64,000 nucleotides of DNA. Origin: Petrimonas mucosa. Its GTDB lineage: Bacteria; Bacteroidota; Bacteroidia; Bacteroidales; Dysgonomonadaceae. The translations under genes were made by a program, and so were the position numbers. This document shows, in pieces, positions 27,812-36,474 of this stretch (position 1 is the first letter of the stretch; each line of letters opens with the position of its first letter). Location of the stretch: NCBI RefSeq assembly GCF_900095795.1, contig NZ_LT608328.1:2163001-2227000 (forward strand), given 5' to 3'. The notes below the pieces were generated by a model that worked only from the letters and a program-made list of their open reading frames with translations, searched no databases and was not told the origin of the DNA.

Positions 27812-28282
27812 ATGGGTACTTTCGACAAGTTGGATAAAGTAGATTTGATGATACTCCGCACATTGCAGGAGAATGCCCGTTTGACCACCAAAGAGCTGGC
27901 CGCCAGGGTCAACCTCTCCTCCACCCCTGTTTTCGAAAGGCTCAAACGGCTGGAAGCGGGAGGGTACATCAAGAAATATATTGCCGTGCTGGATGCCGAA
28001 AAGCTCAACCAGGGATTTATCGTGTTCTGCAGGGTAAAGCTTCGCCGTCTCAATAGGGATATCGCGGCAGATTTTTCACGGATTGTCCAGGAGATTCCCG
28101 AAGTCACCGAATGTTATAACATATCGGGAAGCTACGACTACCTCCTGAAGATTCATGCCCCCAATATGAAGTATTACCAGGAGTTTATCCTCAATGTATT
28201 GGGAACCATCGAGAGTCTGGGATCACTCGAAAGCACCTTTGTCATGGCTGAGCTGAAGCATCAATATGGAATAAGCTTATGA
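27812..28282 (+). CDS. Lrp/AsnC-family transcriptional regulator
   Basis: The 156-residue protein has an N-terminal winged helix-turn-helix (DLMILRTLQENARLTTKELAARVNLSSTPVFERLKRLEAGGYI, roughly residues 10-53, given here by its ends DLMIL and GGYI) and a C-terminal RAM/AsnC effector domain (about 70-150). Such proteins form octamers and respond to amino acids. The divergent arrangement with metY, with 174 bases between the start codons, makes sulfur amino-acid control the most likely role (inference). Confidence 0.93.
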   Translation: MGTFDKLDKVDLMILRTLQENARLTTKELAARVNLSSTPVFERLKRLEAGGYIKKYIAVLDAEKLNQGFIVFCRVKLRRLNRDIAADFSRIVQEIPEVTECYNISGSYDYLLKIHAPNMKYYQEFILNVLGTIESLGSLESTFVMAELKHQYGISL

Positions 28283-28417
28283 TATTCAATCACTATTTTG
28301 ACTATTTTTGCATGTTGCGTCCCCTCTGCCGCTTGCCTGCCGAATGGGAAGGGTAATCGTTGTCGGCGCACCGGAGATGATAACCGATAGATACGAAAAA
28401 TTGAGTAAACTTGATTG

Positions 28418-29215
28418 ATGATGAAGATTACAACAATAAATGTCTCTAAAATGGACTGCCCGAGTGAGGAGCAGCTGATTCGCATGAAATTGCAAAACTT
28501 CAATGCTGTAAAGTCATTGGAGTTTGATATTCCAGACAGGAGAGTGACCATCTATCATGATGGCGAAGCAGAATCGATCCTATTGGCCCTGGAGACACTG
28601 AACCTGAATACCACGCTGATTTCAACCGTTGAGGCCGACACCATGGTTAAGAGAGAGGGCAACAGCAACCAAAGGAGGTTGCTTTGGGCCGTATTGACGA
28701 TCAACCTGGTTTTCTTTGGAGTGGAAATATTGTCGGGCATACTCTCCAATTCGATGGGGCTGGTAGCAGACAGCCTCGACATGCTTGCCGACAGCATCGT
28801 CTACGCATTGGCACTCTTTGCTGTTGGAGGGACGGTTGCCAGAAAAAATGAGATTGCCAGGTTTGCAGGTTACTTCCAGATCATATTGGCGGTTATCGGT
28901 TTTATCGAGGTGATCAGGCGCTTTTTAGGCTTTGAACGGATGCCCGACTTTAAAACGATGATTATCGTCTCGACTCTGGCATTGATGGCAAACATACTCT
29001 GCCTCTACCTGCTGCAAAGAGAGAGGAGTAAAGAGTCGCACATGCAGGCGAGCATGATTTTCACTTCAAACGATGTCGTTGTCAATTCGGGAGTGATTGT
29101 GGCCGGGCTTTTGGTGAATTGGCTCAATTCAAGCCTGCCCGATTTGATTGTCGGGGCAACAGTGTTTGTAGTAGTAACAAGAGGCGCCTACACCATATTG
29201 AGATTGGCGAAATAA
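28418..29215 (+). CDS. cation diffusion facilitator-type transporter with degenerate N-terminal HMA-like domain
   Basis: The 265-residue protein starts with a short ferredoxin-like region (about 1-65) resembling a heavy-metal-associated domain, but the metal loop reads MDCPSEE, so the second Cys of CxxC is replaced. Six membrane segments follow from about residue 85, with SNSMGLVADSLDMLADS and FTSNDVVVNSGVI carrying the paired acidic sites of CDF zinc/cobalt/iron exporters. It lacks the long cytoplasmic C-terminal domain of larger CDF proteins. ATGs at 28418 and 28421 are both possible. It is a single gene; the transported metal is uncertain. Confidence 0.85.
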   Translation: MMKITTINVSKMDCPSEEQLIRMKLQNFNAVKSLEFDIPDRRVTIYHDGEAESILLALETLNLNTTLISTVEADTMVKREGNSNQRRLLWAVLTINLVFFGVEILSGILSNSMGLVADSLDMLADSIVYALALFAVGGTVARKNEIARFAGYFQIILAVIGFIEVIRRFLGFERMPDFKTMIIVSTLALMANILCLYLLQRERSKESHMQASMIFTSNDVVVNSGVIVAGLLVNWLNSSLPDLIVGATVFVVVTRGAYTILRLAK

Positions 29216-29288
29216 GAGCAGCCAAATCGTCAATATACCTGAAAAGGGGTAGTTTCAAACTGAATTCATCACAAAGATACAATAGACA

Positions 29289-29620
29289 ATGAGAATCCAA
29301 GGCTTGATACTGTTTGCGTCCTCTCTCCTCCTGCTTTTGGGATCCTGCACGCCGGGCCGCCAGGAGAATGAATAGGGGATTACTGATGGCCACGATCTGC
29401 CAGATGCTAACCACCGAAGAGGATAACCTCTGGAACTATACCACCGCCGACGGGAAAAATAGTGGCACAACCTTTCCTACTCTTCGGCACCATCGGCCTG
29501 AAGAGAGAGGAGTACCTCGAGGTATGGAAAGGGTTCGACCATTTCCCCAAAAACGACGAGGTGATCCGCAGCCTGCCGGTGAGAAATCCGGCCATATGGT
29601 TCTGGTCTTCTGTAGGCTAG
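29289..29620 (+). pseudogene. remnant of an exported alginate-lyase-like polysaccharide lyase gene
   Basis: An ATG at 29289 opens a clear lipoprotein signal peptide (hydrophobic stretch ending LLGSC) that stops at 29373 after 27 residues. Another frame then reads MATICQMLTTEEDNLWNYTTADGKN, and from about 29463 a third frame reads VAQPFLLFGTIGL, EEYLEVWKGFD and VRNPAIWFW before TAG at 29618. These match, in order, parts of the alginate lyase family PF05426, whose C-terminus has a QPxLLF...LWK...PVRxPxLW pattern. Most of the catalytic domain is deleted and the pieces are out of frame. The family call rests on recalled motif similarity. Confidence 0.6.
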
Positions 29621-29705
29621 ACAACTAACTACCGTGAAATGGACGGTTTATCGACCGGTTCTCTCACACTCGAGTGGAGGATTATAAAAATAGTTTACCC
29701 TTTTT

Positions 29706-29736
29706 ATTGTAATTATCTGAAAATCGACTATCTTTG
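29706..29736 (+). promoter_or_regulatory. promoter for rpsP
   Basis: ATTG at 29706-29709, 19 bases, then TATCTTTG at 29729-29736. Three of four -33 bases and all -7 bases match the consensus. The leader to the rpsP ATG is about 170 bases, long enough for ribosomal-protein-type leader control, though I see no named structure in it. Confidence 0.6.
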
Positions 29737-29913
29737 CAGTCGCAAAATGAGAGAGGGTCAAACTTGCAGTAAGTCGAAAATAGCCTATTCTGTCGAGTAA
29801 TCTAGTTTTTGATTTGCAAATCATTGATTACCAAGGTGATCCGCAAAACTCTAACTTTCAGGAAGAGTTTTGATTCATTGACTGAAATTAATAACTTTAA
29901 CAAAGACTACTAA

Positions 29914-30453
29914 ATGGCAACAAAACTGCGTTTACAAAGAAGAGGCCGTAAAAATTACGCCTTTTACCAGATTATCGTTGCAGATAGCAGAGCTCCACGT
30001 GATGGAAAGTACATTGAAAGGATCGGATCTTATAATCCGAACACAAATCCTGCTACTATCACTTTAGACTTCGACAGAGCTTTGTATTGGCTGCAAGTGG
30101 GAGCACAACCCACAGACACCGTTCGTAATATTTTGTCCAGCGAAGGGGTATTGATGAAAAAGCACCTTTTGGGAGGTGTGGCTAAGGGAGCTTTCGATGA
30201 AGCTGAAGCTGAAAAGAGGTTCGAAGCATGGAAAAACTCCAAGTTACAGACCACTCAAAAGTTGAAAAAACAGGATGAAGAAGCTAGACTGGCAGCTGAA
30301 AAAGCACGCCTGGAAGCTGAAAAAGAGGTGAACAAAGCCAAAGCTGAAGCGTTGGCAAAGAAAAAAGCCGAAGCTGAAGCCGCCAACAATCCGGTAACTG
30401 AAGAGACCCCGGAAGCAACTGAAACAGAGGCTGTAGAACCGCAAGCAGAATAA
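29914..30453 (+). CDS. rpsP: 30S ribosomal protein S16 with long charged C-terminal tail
   Basis: The first 85 or so residues are a standard S16 ([31 protein letters not shown], given by its ends MATKL and APRDG; then YNPNTNP and [14 protein letters not shown]). S16 binds 16S rRNA early in 30S assembly. The protein continues for about 90 more residues of Ala/Glu/Lys-rich, probably helical sequence, giving 179 residues in all; such tails are common in Bacteroidetes S16. It is single, with its own promoter and terminator; the usual rimM/trmD/rplS neighbours are absent. Confidence 0.97.
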   Translation: MATKLRLQRRGRKNYAFYQIIVADSRAPRDGKYIERIGSYNPNTNPATITLDFDRALYWLQVGAQPTDTVRNILSSEGVLMKKHLLGGVAKGAFDEAEAEKRFEAWKNSKLQTTQKLKKQDEEARLAAEKARLEAEKEVNKAKAEALAKKKAEAEAANNPVTEETPEATETEAVEPQAE

Positions 30454-30478
30454 CAGATTCACTGTATACTTCTTTGAA

Positions 30479-30503
30479 AATGCGCCCTATCGGCGCATTT
30501 TTT
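30479..30503 (+). terminator. rho-independent terminator after rpsP
   Basis: A stem of AATGCGCC/GGCGCATT with a 5-base loop is followed by a T run. It starts 26 bases after the rpsP stop. Confidence 0.85.
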
Positions 30504-30638
30504 GCCTTTCATAAAAATTGTTAACTTTTTTTAAACATAAAATCTCCCTTACAAATTCGCATCATCCGTTTTAAAAGCTAAATTTGCAATACGATATAAG
30601 TTTGCAGGAATAGAATTCCGCACGGAAAATCTACGGAA

Positions 30639-31367
30639 ATGAAAAAAGAGACAAAAGAACGAATGGTTAAAACGCTAAATATCATAGCGAAAGACCGAAA
30701 GAGGACCAACATATTGAAAAACTCCGAGCAGAAGTTAATAGCATACCTGGTTCAGAAAATTCCGTCGTGGATCAATTCAGATGGGCTGACAGCCATCGGA
30801 TTCTTTGGAAACGTCTTGGTTGCGTCGAGCATTGTGATGGGGGCCTTTTTCAGTCGCTACTGGCTACTCATGACCATTGCCGGCTTCATCATCAACTGGT
30901 TTGGTGACTCGCTAGACGGCAGAATTGCCTATTACCGCAACAATCCACGCAAATGGTACGGCTTTTCGCTGGATATCACGGTCGACTGGGTCGGGACCAT
31001 ATTGATAGGACTCGCCTATATGATTTATGCGGAAGGTGCCTGGAAATACCTTGGCTTTCTATTTGTCGTCTTGTACGGATGGCAGATGATCACGGCACAG
31101 TTAAGGTATAAGGTGGGTGGACAATACTCTATCGATTCCGGCATATTCGGCCCCACCGAAGTACGCATTATCCTGGGAGCAATCATCACGCTGGAGGTGT
31201 TTATCCCCCACTCGATATATTATCTCACCACGTTTGCCACAGCTTTTCTGCTCTACTCAAATTTTGTAGAGGCGCGGAAATTACTGAAAATTGCCAATCA
31301 ACGCGATATCGAAGAGAAAAGGATAAAAGCGGAGGAGATACAGAAGCAGAACAGGGAGAACGCCTGA
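30639..31367 (+). CDS. CDP-alcohol phosphatidyltransferase family membrane protein
   Basis: The 242-residue protein carries the family's D-x2-D-G-x2-A...G-x3-D-x3-D signature at Asp90, Asp93, Gly94, Ala97, Gly108, Asp112 and Asp116; the usual Arg after Ala is Tyr98, and the spacer before Gly108 is 10 residues rather than 8. About six membrane segments are visible. Enzymes of this family swap CMP for an alcohol head group to make phospholipids. The N-terminal 40 residues are polar and basic, and the C-terminus is a charged helix. The alcohol substrate is not predictable. It is monocistronic, with a strong terminator. Confidence 0.85.
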   Translation: MKKETKERMVKTLNIIAKDRKRTNILKNSEQKLIAYLVQKIPSWINSDGLTAIGFFGNVLVASSIVMGAFFSRYWLLMTIAGFIINWFGDSLDGRIAYYRNNPRKWYGFSLDITVDWVGTILIGLAYMIYAEGAWKYLGFLFVVLYGWQMITAQLRYKVGGQYSIDSGIFGPTEVRIILGAIITLEVFIPHSIYYLTTFATAFLLYSNFVEARKLLKIANQRDIEEKRIKAEEIQKQNRENA

Positions 31368-31388
31368 TTCGAACTGATAACAGCATTG

Positions 31389-31417
31389 AAAACCCGATAC
31401 CGACCTATCGGGTTTTT
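31389..31417 (+). terminator. rho-independent terminator
   Basis: A perfect 9-bp stem AACCCGATA/TATCGGGTT with a 6-base loop and T run lies 24 bases after the CDP-alcohol transferase stop. The rest of the gap to rprX (to 31661) is AT-rich with no gene; a TAATTTTG at 31622-31629 could be a -7 element for rprX. Confidence 0.88.
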
Positions 31418-31661
31418 TGTTGACAATCGGTCCCGGGCAACCCTAAACAACTCATCGGCAACGCAAATTTTCCTAAAAAACCATCTTATCGCCTCGCCAT
31501 TCTCTTAAATAATGTTGTAGCCTTGGCTATTTTTGATTTTTTTATAATTTTAAGGGGATATGTTAAACAAAAAAGCGGTTTATTTGTTAAATTGATAATA
31601 TAAAACGATCTTTAAAATTTTTAATTTTGTCAACTAAAACGGAGACAGGTAAAGCAAAAGT

Positions 31662-33221
31662 ATGAAAAAGTCGACTATCTGGTTGCTTGCGGTGGTTATG
31701 TTTGTTGCTTTCTTCTCGCTGCTCTTTCTTCAGTTAAGATACATGAAGACGAGCATGTCGGTGAGAGAACAGCAGTTTGACGAAATGGTGAAACGAAGCC
31801 TGATCAATGTATCGAGAGATCTGGAACAGGAGCAGACCCGGCGCTACCTTGAGGAGGATATGCTGGAATCTGAAAGCAGATACTCCCAGTACAAGCGATC
31901 CGGATCTTCCACCACCATCGTTACAGAACAGTCACAGACAAGCATTACCAATCCCGATGGAAGCGAGACCAAGATTGAAGAGTTCATCCAGAACCGAAGC
32001 ACAGTCGACAGGATAGGACGTGGCGGAGTATTCCTTTCACCGAGACACGGCATGAATACGATCTCCAAGACGTCGTTCGACCTGCAACAATCCTTCTCGA
32101 AGCGGTATCTGTACGAACAGGCACTGATGAATGAAGTCATCCTGAAACTCCTGTACAGGGCAAGCAACGATCCAATTGAAGAGCGGATAAACTTTTACGA
32201 TCTCGACAAGTATATCCGGGCTGAATTGCTGAACAGTGCGTTAAACGTACCTTACAGTTTTCAGGTTGTAGATTTCAACAACAGGGTTGTATACGCTTCA
32301 CCAGGATTCTCGTCGCGGGACGAAAAATCGGTTTATACCCAGGTTCTCTTTCCGAACGATCCGCCATCGCGACTCAATTCGTTGAAAGTCTACTTCCCTA
32401 CGAAGCGTGACTATGTGTACAGCGAGCTCACCTTTTTCGTGCCGTCGATGATTTTCACGTTCATCCTGCTGTTCACTTTCATCTTCACGATAGTAAGCCT
32501 TTTCAGGCAAAAGAGGCTGTCGGAAATGAAAAACGACTTTATCAACAACATGACGCATGAACTGAAAACACCCGTATCCACCATATCACTGGCTTCACAA
32601 ATGCTGAAGGACGAATCCATCACAAAATCACCGGAGGTGTTCAAGCATGTGACGGGTGTGATCAATGACGAGACAAAACGGTTGAGTTTCCAGGTTGAAA
32701 AAGTATTGCAGATGTCGCTGTTTGACAAGCAGAAAGCTACACTGAAGATCAAGGAGGTAGATATAAACGACATCATTGTCAATGTGGCCAATACCCACAT
32801 ACTGAAGGTAGAGAAGTTCAACGGTGAACTCGATATCGATCTGCAGGCAGAGAATACGACAGTAAATATTGATGAGATGCACTTTACCAACGTGCTTTTC
32901 AATCTGCTTGATAATGCGTTGAAGTACAAGAAGGAGGAGGTTCCGCCCAAATTGATGATCCGGACCCGGAACGAGGGGAACAAGATCATCATTTCTGTTG
33001 AAGACAACGGAATCGGAATCAAGAAAGAAGATGTGAAAAAGATATTTGACCGGTTTTATCGCGTTTCCACCGGGAACATTCACGATGTGAAAGGGTTTGG
33101 ACTTGGACTTGCTTACGTGAAAAAAATCGTAACAGACTTGGGGGGATCAATTCGCGCTGAAAGCGAGTTGGGCAAAGGAACAAAATTTTTAATAAGTTTA
33201 CCCGTTATAACACAGAAATAA
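31662..33221 (+). CDS. rprX: sensor histidine kinase, RprX-type
   Basis: This 519-residue membrane kinase has TM1 (about 7-24), a 235-residue periplasmic sensor region, TM2 (about 260-281), a HisKA domain with phospho-acceptor His299 in MTHELKTP, and a HATPase domain with N-box LLDNALKYK, VEDNGIGI and GFGLGLAYVKKI. Size and order match Bacteroides fragilis RprX. It lies one base before rprY, the cognate regulator. The signal is unknown; RprXY was found through altered tetracycline resistance in a heterologous host, which does not define its native role. Confidence 0.9.
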   Translation: MKKSTIWLLAVVMFVAFFSLLFLQLRYMKTSMSVREQQFDEMVKRSLINVSRDLEQEQTRRYLEEDMLESESRYSQYKRSGSSTTIVTEQSQTSITNPDGSETKIEEFIQNRSTVDRIGRGGVFLSPRHGMNTISKTSFDLQQSFSKRYLYEQALMNEVILKLLYRASNDPIEERINFYDLDKYIRAELLNSALNVPYSFQVVDFNNRVVYASPGFSSRDEKSVYTQVLFPNDPPSRLNSLKVYFPTKRDYVYSELTFFVPSMIFTFILLFTFIFTIVSLFRQKRLSEMKNDFINNMTHELKTPVSTISLASQMLKDESITKSPEVFKHVTGVINDETKRLSFQVEKVLQMSLFDKQKATLKIKEVDINDIIVNVANTHILKVEKFNGELDIDLQAENTTVNIDEMHFTNVLFNLLDNALKYKKEEVPPKLMIRTRNEGNKIIISVEDNGIGIKKEDVKKIFDRFYRVSTGNIHDVKGFGLGLAYVKKIVTDLGGSIRAESELGKGTKFLISLPVITQK

Positions 33222-33222
33222 T

Positions 33223-33936
33223 ATGGAAGAGAAATTGAAACTATTTTTATGCGAAGATGATGAAAATCTTGGTATGCTACTCAGAGAGTATCTGCAGGCA
33301 AAAGGATTTGAAACAGACCTGTTTCCCGACGGAGAAGCCGGGTTCAAAGGGTTTGTGAAAACGAAGTATGACCTGTGCATTGTCGACGTAATGATGCCCA
33401 AAAAGGATGGCATCACGTTGGTAAAGGAGATCAGGAGCATCAACACCGAGATTCCCGTTATATTCCTGACAGCCAAAAACATGAAAGACGATGTACTGGA
33501 AGGCTTCAAGGCAGGAGCAGACGATTATATCACCAAACCGTTCAGTATGGAAGAGCTGGTTCTTCGTATCGAAGCCATCATCCGTCGCGTGAAGGGCAAA
33601 AAATCGAAAGAGCAGCAGATCTATAAATTCGGGAACATGACATTTGATACACAGAAGCAGATCCTGACTATTGGCAACGAACAGACCAAACTCACCACCA
33701 AGGAGTCTGAACTGTTGTCGCTGCTCTGCTCGCACGCCAACGATATTCTGGAACGGAACCATGCATTGAAGCAGATTTGGGAGGAGGATACCTATTTCAA
33801 TGCGCGCAGCATGGACGTCTATATCACCAAATTGCGCAAATTGCTGAAACCGGAATCCAACATCGAGATCATCAATATCCACGGTAAAGGATACAAGCTT
33901 ATTGTACCTACCGAAGAGGATGGCAACAACGCATAA
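33223..33936 (+). CDS. rprY: response regulator, RprY-type (OmpR family)
   Basis: The 237-residue protein has a receiver domain (about 5-120) with acidic pair Asp12/Asp13 and phospho-acceptor Asp55 in IVDVMMP, then a winged-helix DNA-binding domain (about 135-232) with the TTKESELLSLL and MDVYITKLRKLL elements. It partners the adjacent RprX kinase and is probably translated from the same message. A strong terminator follows, so the operon is just rprXY. Confidence 0.92.
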   Translation: MEEKLKLFLCEDDENLGMLLREYLQAKGFETDLFPDGEAGFKGFVKTKYDLCIVDVMMPKKDGITLVKEIRSINTEIPVIFLTAKNMKDDVLEGFKAGADDYITKPFSMEELVLRIEAIIRRVKGKKSKEQQIYKFGNMTFDTQKQILTIGNEQTKLTTKESELLSLLCSHANDILERNHALKQIWEEDTYFNARSMDVYITKLRKLLKPESNIEIINIHGKGYKLIVPTEEDGNNA

Positions 33937-33957
33937 CCGCGACAAACAGGAGAAAGG

Positions 33958-33986
33958 GCCGCTCACATCAAAGAGCGGCTTTTTTT
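33958..33986 (+). terminator. rho-independent terminator after rprY
   Basis: A perfect 7-bp stem GCCGCTC/GAGCGGC with an 8-base loop is followed by seven T. It starts 22 bases after the rprY stop. Confidence 0.9.
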
Positions 33987-34019
33987 ATTACGCTTCACCC
34001 AAAAACCGATGAATATAAC

Positions 34020-34027
34020 TACCTTTG
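34020..34027 (+). promoter_or_regulatory. possible -7 element for yicC-gmk
   Basis: TACCTTTG fits TAnnTTTG, 14 bases before the yicC ATG. No clear -33 box is seen, and the leader would be very short. Confidence 0.45.
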
Positions 34028-34040
34028 CAAAAAAATTGGA

Positions 34041-34913
34041 ATGGTACACTCAATGACCGGCTACGGAAAAGCCGTTGCGGAACTTCCGCACAAGAAGCTG
34101 ACAATTGAGATCAAATCACTGAATAGCAAACAGTTTGATCTCTTCACGCGAATCCCCGTCATCTATCGGGAAAAGGAGATTGGTTTGCGGAACTACCTGT
34201 CGAAAAAGCTAGAGAGGGGAAAGATCGATCTCTCCATTACGGTAGAGCGGATCTCAAAAGATCTATCCTCCACTATCGATCATACACTGCTGAAACAATA
34301 TCATCAGGAGATAACGACATTGGCCGGTGAACTGCAGATCGGAGTGCCGCAGGATTGGTTCCAGATTTTGTTACGCATGCCGGACGTCATGAAACAGGAT
34401 GTGGAAGAGTTGGACGAGACGGAGTGGCTGGCTATCGAGGAGGCCGTGGAAAAGGCTGTCGACGAACTGATCAGGTTCAGGGCGCAAGAGGGAGAAATGC
34501 TCAAAAACCTGTTGACTGAGAAGGTGACCAATATCCGGCAACTGTTGCAGGAGATTGAACCATATGAAAATGAGCGTATCGAGAAGGTGAAGTCGCGCAT
34601 TTACGACGGACTGGCCACGCTCGAGAACAAGGAGTACGACGTCAACCGGTTCGAACAGGAGCTGATCTATTATATCGAGAAGCTTGACGTAAACGAGGAG
34701 AAAGCCCGCCTGATCAATCACCTCGATTACTTCATCGAAACATTGGAGGGGCAGAAGTCGCAAGGGAAGAAGCTGGGCTTTATCGCGCAGGAGATGGGAC
34801 GCGAAATCAATACGCTGGGCTCAAAATCAAATCATAGCGACATGCAACGGATCGTGGTCCGGATGAAGGATGAACTGGAACAGATAAAAGAACAGATATT
34901 GAACGTATTGTAA
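34041..34913 (+). CDS. yicC: YicC family endoribonuclease-like protein
   Basis: The 290-residue protein begins with the family hallmark MVHSMTGYGKA and ends with the DUF1732 block (QGKKLGFIAQEMGREINTLGSKSN, given by its ends QGKKL and GSKSN). YicC proteins are ribonucleases linked to RNA turnover in E. coli (there implicated in decay of the RyhB small RNA); the target here is unknown. It is cytoplasmic. The gmk gene follows after 2 bases, a pairing seen in many bacteria. Confidence 0.92.
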   Translation: MVHSMTGYGKAVAELPHKKLTIEIKSLNSKQFDLFTRIPVIYREKEIGLRNYLSKKLERGKIDLSITVERISKDLSSTIDHTLLKQYHQEITTLAGELQIGVPQDWFQILLRMPDVMKQDVEELDETEWLAIEEAVEKAVDELIRFRAQEGEMLKNLLTEKVTNIRQLLQEIEPYENERIEKVKSRIYDGLATLENKEYDVNRFEQELIYYIEKLDVNEEKARLINHLDYFIETLEGQKSQGKKLGFIAQEMGREINTLGSKSNHSDMQRIVVRMKDELEQIKEQILNVL

Positions 34914-34915
34914 CT

Positions 34916-35479
34916 ATGTCAAAATTGATCATCTTCTCGGCACCGTCAGGTGCAGGCAAATCCACCATCGTGCGGCACATGCTGGCACAGGACCTGAACC
35001 TGCAGTTCTCTATCTCGGCTACCAGCCGTCAACCCCGTGGTGAAGAACAAAACGGCGTGGAGTATTTCTTTCTCACCCCCGGGGAATTCAAGGAACGAAT
35101 TGCAAACGGCGACTTTCTGGAGTACGAGGAGGTTTATCCCGACAAGTTTTATGGAACGCTGAAAAGTGAGGTCGATCGCATCCTCGCCGAAGGGAAGAAC
35201 GTCGTTTTCGATATCGACTGTATCGGAGGGTTGAATGTCAAGCGGATATATGGCGACCGGGCACTGAGCATTTTTGTAATGCCGCCGTCGATCCAGGTAC
35301 TCCGAGAAAGATTGGAGAAGCGAGGAACCGACTCGCCCGAGATTATCGAGGGGCGTCTCGCCAAAGCCGAATATGAGATCAGTTTCGCCCCACAGTTCGA
35401 CCTGATTGTCATGAACGATGATTTCGACAAGGCGAAAGAAGAGACCTACAAGGCGATAAAAGAATTTCTGGAAAAATGA
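34916..35479 (+). CDS. gmk: guanylate kinase
   Basis: Gmk phosphorylates GMP to GDP. The 187-residue protein has the P-loop SAPSGAGKST (8-17), SATSRQPRGEEQNGVEYFF with the GMP-binding Arg and Tyr residues, FLEYEEVY and DIDCIGG. Normal length. It is coupled to yicC upstream and overlaps the next gene by 4 bases (ATGA), giving a yicC-gmk-hydrolase operon. Confidence 0.97.
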   Translation: MSKLIIFSAPSGAGKSTIVRHMLAQDLNLQFSISATSRQPRGEEQNGVEYFFLTPGEFKERIANGDFLEYEEVYPDKFYGTLKSEVDRILAEGKNVVFDIDCIGGLNVKRIYGDRALSIFVMPPSIQVLRERLEKRGTDSPEIIEGRLAKAEYEISFAPQFDLIVMNDDFDKAKEETYKAIKEFLEK

Positions 35480-36399
35480 AACGCTATAAAGCAATCACAT
35501 TCATACTCCTTCTCCTGGTTCCACTCTATCTCTATTCCGGAGAGATAGGGAAAGAGACCCTGCTTTTCGCCGTAAAGGATCAACAGGAGTTGAACATGGA
35601 CATCTACTTCTCCAGCTCCTCATGCGATACGGCACAGCCTTGCCTGATCTTCGTTTTCGGTGGTGGCTTTAAGGAGGGGAGGCGCGATGCCCCGCAGTAT
35701 GATGACTATTTCCGCTATTTTGCGGGTAAAGGCTTCACCGTGGTCTCGATCGATTACCGGCTGGGGATGAAAGGGGAAAAGGCTCCCGGGATATTCAACC
35801 ACAAACCGTTACAGCAGGCCATTGCCATGGCCGTAGATGATCTCTATTCCGCCACCAGTTACCTGATTCAGCATGCCGAAGAGCTGCATATCGATCCTTC
35901 AAGGATCATTATCAGCGGTTCAAGCGCCGGTGCAATGACGGTATTGCAGGCCGACTACGAACGTTGTAACGGTAGGGAGGCGGCAAAGGTCCTGCCGGAA
36001 GGCTTCCGTTATGCCGGCGTGATAGCATTTGCCGGCTCCGTATTCAGTAAGGAGGGAACCCCATCCTACATGACCACGCCCGCTCCCACCCTCTTCTTCC
36101 ATGGGAGCGGAGACAAGCTGGTACCCTACAATAAAACCCGCTTTTTCCGGTTGGGGGTCTTCGGTTCAAAATCGCTGGCCGGACGATTCAGGGAACAGGG
36201 ATACCCCTACGCGTTCTACACGATGGAGGAGATCGGTCACGAGGTATCTGAATATCCGATGAAGGAGTTTCTGCCGGAGATTGAACATTTTATCCGGAAC
36301 TTTGTCCTTGACAAGAAACAGTGGCAGCTGGAGACAAGCCTGAAGGATAAACTGCGAAAATCAGAGAGATCTGTCGATCCGGGAAGTTACTATAACTAA
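35476..36399 (+). CDS. exported alpha/beta hydrolase
   Basis: The 307-residue protein has a hydrophobic signal segment (about 7-21), oxyanion region FGGGF (61-65) and nucleophile elbow GSSAGA (148-153, Ser150). Asp in GSGDKLVPYN and His in IGHEV complete a likely triad. It resembles carboxylesterase/lipase-type or acetyl-xylan-esterase-type hydrolases. Its translation is coupled to gmk although it appears to be exported and functionally unrelated, so the overlap is probably just compact packing. Confidence 0.85.
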   Translation: MKRYKAITFILLLLVPLYLYSGEIGKETLLFAVKDQQELNMDIYFSSSSCDTAQPCLIFVFGGGFKEGRRDAPQYDDYFRYFAGKGFTVVSIDYRLGMKGEKAPGIFNHKPLQQAIAMAVDDLYSATSYLIQHAEELHIDPSRIIISGSSAGAMTVLQADYERCNGREAAKVLPEGFRYAGVIAFAGSVFSKEGTPSYMTTPAPTLFFHGSGDKLVPYNKTRFFRLGVFGSKSLAGRFREQGYPYAFYTMEEIGHEVSEYPMKEFLPEIEHFIRNFVLDKKQWQLETSLKDKLRKSERSVDPGSYYN

Positions 36400-36413
36400 A
36401 CTTCAGAGATTCA

Positions 36414-36447
36414 ATGCAGGTGGAAACAAGTTCCGGAGATCCTGCAT
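36414..36447 (+). repeat. intergenic hairpin
   Basis: ATGCAGG (36414-36420) pairs with CCTGCAT (36441-36447), and an inner GGAA/TTCC stem lies within. It has no T run, so it is more likely a processing or leader structure for the next gene than a terminator. Confidence 0.4.
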
Positions 36448-36474
36448 GGTGAGTGCAATATCAAACAGTCCCCT

